Below, one piece after another: positions 56,531 through 64,000 of a stretch of 64,000 nucleotides of DNA; position 1 is the first letter of the stretch; the number at the start of each line of letters is the position of its first letter. This DNA comes from Flabesymbios commensalis (Eukaryota > Annelida > Polychaeta > Terebellida > Flabelligeridae). The stretch covers positions 111,270,255-111,334,254 of the forward strand of contig OZ024903.1 of assembly GCA_964017125.1 (NCBI GenBank). Reading direction: 5' to 3'. The notes beneath the pieces are model-generated. The model had not been told where the DNA came from. It saw only the letters and a program-made list of their open reading frames with translations, and ran no database searches. The translations under genes and the position numbers were made by a program.

Positions 56531-56814
56531 CAATCAACAGATCACTCCAGTACAAGGGAGGGCGGTGGTCAGTGTATTATGTAGGCCAATACAGATATTT
56601 GTAGGGTCTACGCCCATACGGCCGGCCTATTAATCGTCATGCTTGTGAGACTGGGAAACAAAACATGTCGGCCTGCATGTTACCTCTAGCTAATTGTTAT
56701 AGGCCTACATGTTATTCAGAATAACACGTGTAGGACCAGCTGAGCCTACCGCCGTATCGGCATGATCGGCAGACTTTCAGATAGCCTAACATGGATCTAG
56801 AAAACACGAAATTT

Positions 56815-56890
56815 ATACCCAATGTTGGTTTAATATTGGCCCACCGTCTACGACGCTGACTCAACATTGAAACAATTTTGGGCCAACAAA
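56815..56890. mobile_element. Family E MITE
   Basis: CCAATGTTGGTTTAATATTGG mirrored around CCGTCTACGACG. Other partial copies are at 9216-9300, 22320-22380, 57422-57497 and 58668-58860. Confidence 0.6.
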
Positions 56891-57214
56891 TGTCTGGCTT
56901 AACTCTCATGAGCAAAAAGGGGGGTGGTCATGACCCCGCCCCCCTTTTCAAAAAAAATTACACCAGGGACAAAGCTCAAAATTGTCGAAACATTCATAGA
57001 AAACATATATATTTCAAAATTTACCACATTTAACATTAAAAATTGTTTGACACCCAGGCTACTAAATAGCACATGTGTATTGTTGGTGGGTGAGGGGAGC
57101 CAAATTTTGTCATCGAGACCCTCCCACCCCCTCCCCCCCTTCCAAATTTCTGGCTCCTCCCATGATGAGTAATAGGTCTCTCCCATCGAACGGAGCAGAG
57201 CAAAATGTTTCGGC

Positions 57215-57310
57215 TCAAGTCAAATAAACAATTATGAGTAATTTGCACCCTCTTGAAGTTGTGGGTCGCGGTAGCGAAACACAACTTCAAGTTGGTGAAA
57301 ATTAAAACAG
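57215..57310. mobile_element. Family C hairpin, partial
   Basis: CTCTTGAAGTTGTGGGTCGC / GCGAAACACAACTTCAAG. Confidence 0.6.
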
Positions 57311-57499
57311 CCTATTTAATTTAGCCTCTAGACTTTAACTTTAAAAACAACAATCAATATGACAATATATAAAATGAACATTGTTTCAACTTTAATTCTG
57401 AAGCGATCTAACACAAGTTGCTAATCCAACGTTGGTGCCTTCGACGATGTCCCAACATTGAACTAACATTGGCTGAACGCTTGTTTTTTTTGGTGGGAG

Positions 57500-57896
57500 T
57501 TTTTGGTGGGAGTGACTGGAGAGAAAACCATCTGGAATTCAATTTCAAGGCATTCAACATTAGCATTTCACAGATCAAATAGACATTGTTTTCAGCGTCT
57601 AAATGACATTTCCACCAACACAGAGATCAAAGAAACGATAAACAAAATAAACCACTGATTACATAACTAATGACCTACCTTAATTAGATAACCAGCGGTC
57701 CGAATCCAAAACGTACAAAGCCGGTTGTGTGGCTGTGGCGTTTTCAGCATGTGTCACTGAGTTGTGTATCGACTAGACCAGCGTGCTGTGTAGGGTGGTG
57801 TGTACATGGCAGGACTCTGTACAGACAACCGGCGAGACATGCTTAGATCATAAAGGACACTTGTGACAGTGACAGAGTGCTGCATGATATTCCAAT
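57500..57896. other. No gene seen
   Basis: Unique sequence between a family E fragment and the LINE fragment. Confidence 0.4.
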
Positions 57897-58500
57897 AGAT
57901 CCCTTCAGTAATACAGTAGGGGTCTCTCAATTCGCAGACGACCTGGGATTTTGGACTTTTGCTAAAAGTGAAAAAAACAATTAAATATAGGCTAGCCAAA
58001 GTTTTATCAGACCTAGAAGCATGGTGCTCCAAGTGGAGAATAAAACTAAATGCTAAGAAAACGCTGCTTAGGCCTATAATGCTTAAAACTAAGAAAAATA
58101 TAGAACTAGAACTTTTTGGCGAAAAACTCACTGCAGTACAGCAAGCAAAATTGCTAGGAGTAACTTTAGATAAGAAACTGACTTTTAATGCTCATATAGA
58201 TGAAAACGCTAAAAAAGGAAGGCAACGCCTTGGTCTGCTCAAACTCCTGAGCGGCTCAAAGTGGGGCTGTAAACCCAAAACACTAATGAGACTATATAAA
58301 AGTTATATACGTCCAGTACTAGAATACGGCGCTCCAGTAATTTTAGGAGCGTCAGAAACGTATATCAAGAAACTTCAAATCATTCAAAATAAGGCCATCA
58401 GAATAGCCTACAAATTGGATCCACTTTCGCACACTGAAGATATTCATAAAATTGCTAAGATCGATCTGATCAAAGATCGATTCCAAATTTTAACGTAGGC
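57897..58500 (+). pseudogene. LINE reverse-transcriptase fragment (Jockey/CR1-like), 5' truncated, one frameshift
   Basis: The frame at 57897 reads ...GVSQFADDLGFWTF, containing the catalytic FADD box. The reading then moves by one frame at a run of A near 57970 and continues as LEAWCSKWRIKLNAKKT, LLGVTLDKKLTFNAHI and YKSYIRPVLEYGAPV to a stop at about 58498. These are the thumb and C-terminal motifs of LINE ORF2. No endonuclease or upstream palm is present, so this is a dead 5'-truncated copy. Confidence 0.85.
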
Positions 58501-58864
58501 CCTATAAATTCATAGATTAGCTCAAAGATCATTCAGATCTTTTCAAACTTTAAAATGAATCAAGAGCTTCAAGAATTAAAAGAGGGCATAAAACACATTT
58601 GGACAAATTAATATCAGAATATGCCGAAATTTATGATGAAAATTGAGACTGCTGTATGAATGCGGCTAGAGTTGTGTCAGTGCCGGTTCGGCGTCAACAG
58701 CGTTGGGCCGACATTGACGCAACACTGGCAGCGTTGGCGTTGAGTGACAGAAACAGCGGAGTGCTTTCACAGTGTGGCTACCGCGGTGCCAATGTCGGTC
58801 CAGTGCTAACAACGCTGAGCCGGCATTGGCGCGACGCTAGCGGCGCTGACAAGCACTCGTGAGT

Positions 58865-59463
58865 GTGATAACAGCGTTGACGGGCCAACACCTACGGCGT
58901 TGATCAGCCACCGCGTCACGATAACAACAGACGTCACAGTCTGTTGTCACTCACCACATATCATCGCAAGGGGTGATAATCAACATAATTGTCACCCCCC
59001 GCGAGGACTGTCATGGTGAGTGAAAGCAAGGGTTTAAATCCCCTGGTGGCTCTGAAAAGAGAACAAGCGAACTTTCTTAATTTCACAATTAAGATGACAC
59101 GCTTCTAGGAACTTTCTATTTCTCAAATTATAAACTTTAGACACCTTTTAGACCATTCCACCCAAATTCAATGAAATTACATAACTCTGACGTTCTTTCT
59201 CAGGGTATGCGGGAGTATGGTGATGGCACACAGACAGTCAGGCAAACAACACGAGGTGAATTGATCACATTTGATCCAAAATTCAGAACGCAATTTTAAG
59301 TATGTCAAACATACTAAGTGAACTTAAGTGTACACGAGAGGCATAGGTTTAATAAAAGGAATGTCTCAAATGTTCATTTAAAGGATCTGTCAAAATTAAA
59401 ACTTTATCGGCCTTCTCCATTCAGATTTCAAGAGTTAAGACACGAGATAGGGCCTATAGGGTA
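58865..59463. other. No gene seen
   Basis: Contains AACAACAGACGTCACAGTC / GACTGT-type small inverted words; runs up to the LTR element, with GGCCTATAGGGTA at the insertion border. Confidence 0.4.
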
Positions 59464-59661
59464 TGTGGTATTCATGATATTCATTTACGGACTTTAAGCG
59501 TTTACGGGCACATTTGTATTTTTAGTAAATACCATGAACTTCCGCCCACAACTCACAGGAAGTCATGCGGTTTTAGAACTGTCATATTGTTTAGAAAATA
59601 AAACTAACAAAACACAGATTTGTTATGACTTGTTAAGTCTTGTTGTGTAATTGAATACACG
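59464..59661 (+). repeat. 5' LTR of the Ty3/Gypsy element
   Basis: Begins TGTGGTATTC and ends near GAATACA, followed by a primer-binding-like stretch beginning TGGCGACGAATG a few bases later. The exact right border is uncertain because the 3' LTR is incomplete. Confidence 0.8.
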
Positions 59662-59715
59662 ATAATTGGCGACGAATGTCTAAAGTGTAGACTGCCACAC
59701 TGTGTCAACAGAAAA

Positions 59716-60500
59716 ATGACGACAATCGGTAGAATCGATGAGTTTGAACCGAGTCGGGAAGATTGGACTCAGTACACGGAACGCCTGACGCAATTTTTGC
59801 TGGCGAACGACATCGATGATAATGTAAAAAAAGAGCTGTTTTACTCAGCATGTGTGGATCAAAGACATATGCTATTATTCGCAGTCTACTCGCACCCACA
59901 AAACCAACTGATAAGTCTTTTGAGGAGCTAATTAAATTAATGACTGATCATTATAATCCTGCTCCGTCCGTCATCGTACAACGATTTAAGTTCCACACAC
60001 GTCAACGCAATCAGGGTGAGTCAGTCGCTACCTTTGTTGCTGAATTACGGGCATTAGCAGAACATTGTAGATTTGAAGGTGAAGGCCTACTAGAAGACAT
60101 GCTACGTGACAGATTAGTGTGCGGAATATCGGATGCGAATATTCAGCGTCGTTTGCTATCAGTGACTAAACTCGATTTCAAAAAAGCTAAAGAAATTGCC
60201 ATAGCAATGGAGCAAGCTGACAGGAGTGCACAAGATATAAAAACAAAGCCTACGTCAACACCTACAAAGGGGGATAAGCTTGTTGAAGACGTAAATTATG
60301 CGCAGTACAAGCACAAGCGTGATCAGCATAGGCCAGCGAGTTCACAAACGTACTCTAAATCGAGCTCAGCTACAAGTGGTAAGCCATGTCATAGATGTGG
60401 AGGGAATCATGCTCCATCCACCTGTAAATTCAAAGACTCTGAGTGCCATTTTTGCCAGCGCAAAGGACACATACAGACTGTTTGCCGCTCTAAATTAAAG
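59716..60500 (+). mobile_element. gag region of the Ty3/Gypsy element
   Basis: Capsid-like sequence is followed by two zinc knuckles near 60388-60495, of which CHFCQRKGHIQTVC is a classic CCHC box. It packages element RNA in live relatives. Described as a fossil region only. Confidence 0.8.
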
Positions 60501-60689
60501 TCAGATACATTTAACAGTAAACCTGGTAAAGGCAGACCTACGCCTAAAGCTAACCGAGGTGTTAATAATTATCTAATGACACATGATGATGACGTTGATG
60601 AACTAGACGATTCATATAGCATGTACCATATGATCGGCTGTGGTGATGATACAAATAAAGATAGTTTCAAGATCGTGCTGAATGTCAAT

Positions 60690-63550
60690 AAAAAACAGCT
60701 GACGATGGAAATTGATACAGGAGCGTCTGTCTCTGTGATTAGTGAGAAAGTCTTTAGAGAACGATTAAAGGGCTCGAAAACAAGTCTGAAAGAAACAAGC
60801 GTTTCATTGCACACGTATACAGGAGATGAAATTAACATTTTAGGCCAGTGTGATGTTCACGTAAAACACAATAATCAATATGTGAAGCTACCGCTTATTA
60901 TTGTTAAAGGTGATGGTCCATCTTTACTTGGTAGAAATTGGATGCATAAACTACGCCTTAATTGGAAATTTGTCAAAACTGTTGAGTCAAAATATATGTA
61001 TGAAAAGGTATGCAGTGAATTTCCTGATGTTTTTAGTGAAAAGCTCGGAAAAGTTAAAGGCACTCAAGCGCATATTCACATTTCAGATGATGCTCAACCA
61101 CGCTTTATGAAAGCGCGTCCAGTACCATATTCAATGACAAATAAAGTGGAAGCTGAATTACAAAGGTTACAGAAAGAAGGTATAATTTCGCCTGTGAAAT
61201 TTTCAGAATGGGCAACTCCGATTGTACCTGTGTTAAAACGTGATGGTTCTGTTCGAATATGTGGAGACTATAAAGTCACGATAAATAAAGTCTCGCGTCT
61301 TGAACAATATCCAATTCCAAGAATTGAGGACTTGTACACAAAGTTATCTGGAGGTAAAAAGTATACAAAATTAGATATGAGTAATGCTTATCTCCAAATT
61401 GAACTTGATGATACTTCAAAAAGATGTACTACGATCAACACACACATGGGATTGTTCGAGTATAACAGACTTCCCATGGGCATTGCTTCCTCGCCTGCAA
61501 TATTTCAAAGAAAAATAGATACTGTTCTACAGGGCCTTTCTGGTGTAGTTGCATATATGGATGACCTTTTAGTCACAGGTGCTGATGATGAAGAACATTC
61601 TAATAATCTCCGAGAAGTATTAAGCAGATTGAGTGAAGCTGGTATTCATCTCCGCCTAAATAAATGTGTTTATGAGGTGGAAAATGTAGAATACTTAGGT
61701 TATATGATTGATGAAGAAGGTATTCATCCAGTTGAAAAAGCAATTGAAGCAATTGAAAAATTACCAAGACCAACTTCAGTCACTGAACTAAAATCATTCT
61801 TAGGACTGATAAACTATTATCGGCGTTTTCTTCCTCATTTCTAGCTCATGTACTCGCTCCATTACACAAACTTTTACAGAAAGATTCTGAGTGGTTATGG
61901 ACAGACATACAAGACAAAGCTTTTCTAGCTGCTAAATCAAAACTGCAGTCATCAACGTTGTTAGTTCATTTTGATTCTGATAAAGAACTTATACTTACCT
62001 GCGATGCATCACCATACGGACTAGGTGCGGTTCTTTCGCATAAAATGGAAGATGGCTCAGAAAAACCTATAAACTTTGCATCTAGATGTTTAGCTCCAGC
62101 TGAGAAAAATTACTCCCAGCTAGAAAAAGAAACATTAGCGATAGTATTTGGAGTGAAAAAGTTTCATTCTTATTTGTTTGGACACCATTTTACACTCTAT
62201 TCAGATCATAAACCATTAGAAGGACTTTTGGGAGAATATCGTGGTATTCGTCCTATGAGTTCAGGTCGTATTCAGCGATGGGCGCTAACATTGAGTGCTT
62301 ATGAATATAATTTTCATTACAAGCCTGGAAAGAACATTCCACACGCTGATGCTATGAGCAGACTTCCTCAAGATACTAGTCTCACAGAAATCCCCGTGCC
62401 AATGGAAAATATTTTATTGATGGAGACGTTAAATCAGACACCCATCACATTCAAAAAGATTGCATCTGGTACAAACAAAGACCCAGTATGTGCTGCGATA
62501 CGCAGATGTGTATTGACAAGCTGGCCGGATTATACAAAGACTAAATATCCAGAATTCTATTTGTGTAGAAATGAACTTAGTGTGGAGGAAGGTTGTATAT
62601 TACGTGGTTCTCGTGTCGTAGTACCACCACAGTATAGAGCTGATGTTGTCAAGTTGATTCACGAAGGACATCCGGGTATCGTCAATATGAAGCGTATTGC
62701 TCGAGAATTTGTATGGTGGCCTGGGATAGATAGTGAATTAGAACGTAAAGTGAAAACGTGTGAGCCATGTCAGCAAAGCAGAGGCTCTCCACCCGCTTCA
62801 CCCCTTTCACCATGGATTTGGCCGAATGAACCTTGGTCTAGATTACATTTGGATTTTGCTGGTCCAATTAAAGGTCAAATGATACTTATTATAGTAGATG
62901 CTCATTCCAAATGGATTGATACTCATGTAATGACAACAACAACTTCTGAAGCCACTGTGGATAGGCTAAGACAAACATTCTCAAAAATTTGGACTGCCAA
63001 GCACTGTTGTCACTGACAACGGAACACCGTTCACAGGCGTACATTTCCAACAGTTTATGGAGGCCAATGGAGTTAAGCATATTACGTCTGCCCCATTTCA
63101 TCCATCATCAAATGGATTGGCTGAGCGTGCTGTGCAGTTAGTAAAAAAAGGGATTTCAAAATTGAGTGAAGGAACATTGGAAGTTAAGCTGTCTAAAGTG
63201 TTGTTCAGATACAGAACTACTCCACATTCAACGACTGGGAAATCACCATCAGAATTATTGTTCGGTCGTAGAATTCGCACGCATCTTGATTTGCTGCACC
63301 CAGATCAAAAAGGGAAAGTTATTGAAAAGCAGCACCAACAGAAAGTGAATCATGATAAAAATGTTCGATCGAGACAATTTGAAATTGGTGACACCGTGTA
63401 TGCTAAAAACTATGGTAGAGGGCCTAACTGGTTACCTGGTGTTATTATTAAATGTCGTGGAGTAGTGTCATATCATGTCAGACTTGCCGACGATCGTGAG
63501 ATTCATCGACATCAAGAACAGTTACGTCATCGTGTTGTTGCAGCAGAAAC
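60690..63550 (+). mobile_element. pol region of the Ty3/Gypsy element (PR, RT, RNase H, IN)
   Basis: Visible motifs in order: protease IDTGASVSVIS near 60712; RT with YMDDLLVTG near 61555; RNase H TCDASPYGLGAVLS near 61995; integrase zinc finger (HEGHPG...CEPCQQ) near 62660-62775 and the D-rich core LHLDFAGP near 62845; and a GPY/F-like end (WLPGVIIK) near 63430. All are standard for Ty3/Gypsy. The region is broken and is not annotated as a working gene. Confidence 0.88.
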
Positions 63551-63851
63551 GAATGACAATGTAATATCCAATTCACAAGATGTAGTTCCTCTTACACCTC
63601 TCGCGGACACTATTTGTGATAGTGATGCTCTTGATGGACTGATTGATGAAATTGTGTCAGACAATGCCGAGCAGATCATAGACACTCCTTGTGCAGTTGC
63701 CGATGCAGTTCCAGCAGTAGACGTGCCAGTGAAACGTCCAAGTCGTGCTAAGAAACTCCCCAAGCGTTATCAAGATTAAACTCTGATTTTTATAATAATG
63801 TTTTTCATGGTAAATTAACCGTGTAAGTTTACAGACTTTAGTTGGGAGGAA

Positions 63852-64000
63852 TGTGGTATTCATGATATTCATTTACGGACTTTAAGCGTTTACGGGCACA
63901 TTTGTATTTTTAGTAAATACCATGAACTTCCGCCCACAACTCACAGGAAGTCATGCGGTTTTAGAACTGTCATATTGTTTAGAAAATAAAACTAACAAAA
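63852..64000 (+). repeat. 3' LTR of the Ty3/Gypsy element, first 149 bp
   Basis: Preceded by a purine-rich tract GTTGGGAGGAA, then identical to the first 149 bp of the 5' LTR. The rest lies beyond the window. Confidence 0.9.

Larger units (their letters stand above)
59464..64000 (+). mobile_element. Ty3/Gypsy (Metaviridae) LTR retrotransposon, cut by the window end
   Basis: A fossil retroelement with short LTRs of about 200 bp, a gag-pol body and the start of the 3' LTR. The order of domains is capsid, zinc knuckles, aspartic protease, reverse transcriptase, RNase H, integrase, which is the Ty3/Gypsy order. The proteins resemble the Mag / 'K02A2.6-like' lineage common in invertebrates, a family call made from motif impression. 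The visible 149 bp of the 3' LTR equal the 5' LTR, so insertion is recent. The body nevertheless carries about three breaks and is not intact. Confidence 0.93.

Overview
The window looks like nuclear DNA of an invertebrate animal. It has an intron-split gene with GT-AG introns, AT-rich intergenic DNA, many short tRNA-derived SINEs, dense families of hairpin MITEs, and remnants of LINE, hAT, PIF/Harbinger and Ty3/Gypsy elements. A marine lophotrochozoan, probably a mollusc, is my best guess. This rests on the general repeat style (148-150-bp tandem cores followed by a microsatellite, as in mollusc 'pearl' elements) and not on a diagnostic gene. There are no bacterial operons, CRISPR arrays or genuine tRNA/rRNA genes.

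One complete host gene can be read base by base on the minus strand, 18058 down to 8953. Its eight coding exons join without any frame conflict into a 332-residue protein with two coactosin/drebrin-like ADF-H (actin-binding) domains. The gene has a striking internal history. The first ~88 nt of exon 7, together with its splice acceptor, is repeated eight more times in tandem in the upstream intron (about 10081-10905). The donor-side half of exon 2 is repeated twice in the downstream intron (16827-17087), and one of those copies is split by a hairpin MITE. The same gene carries a 31-bp minisatellite in intron 6 and a second minisatellite just upstream of its start codon.

A second likely host exon (31930-30676, minus) encodes an acidic Thr/Glu/Pro-rich protein built on a 54-bp (18-residue) repeat. 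It ends at a strong splice donor, so the longer open frame beyond it is intronic.

The rest is mostly mobile DNA. At least four hairpin MITE families (called A-D here) share TTAA-type ends and CCCTT-like termini, like piggyBac elements. Family E has CCCAGCAAACAC-type ends and a GTTGG-rich hairpin. There is a TA-flanked ~192-bp MITE (three copies), a 370-bp nearly perfect palindrome, and a composite SINE with two tRNA-like modules. A 6.9-kb pair of inverted arms (38856-45790) may form one foldback element enclosing a 3.07-kb hAT-like element. A 148-bp tandem array ends in a long (AAT)n tract (53097-54824).

The right end (59464-64000) is a young-looking Ty3/Gypsy (Metaviridae) LTR element with short LTRs. 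Its 3' LTR runs off the window. It carries a few breaks and is treated here as a fossil.
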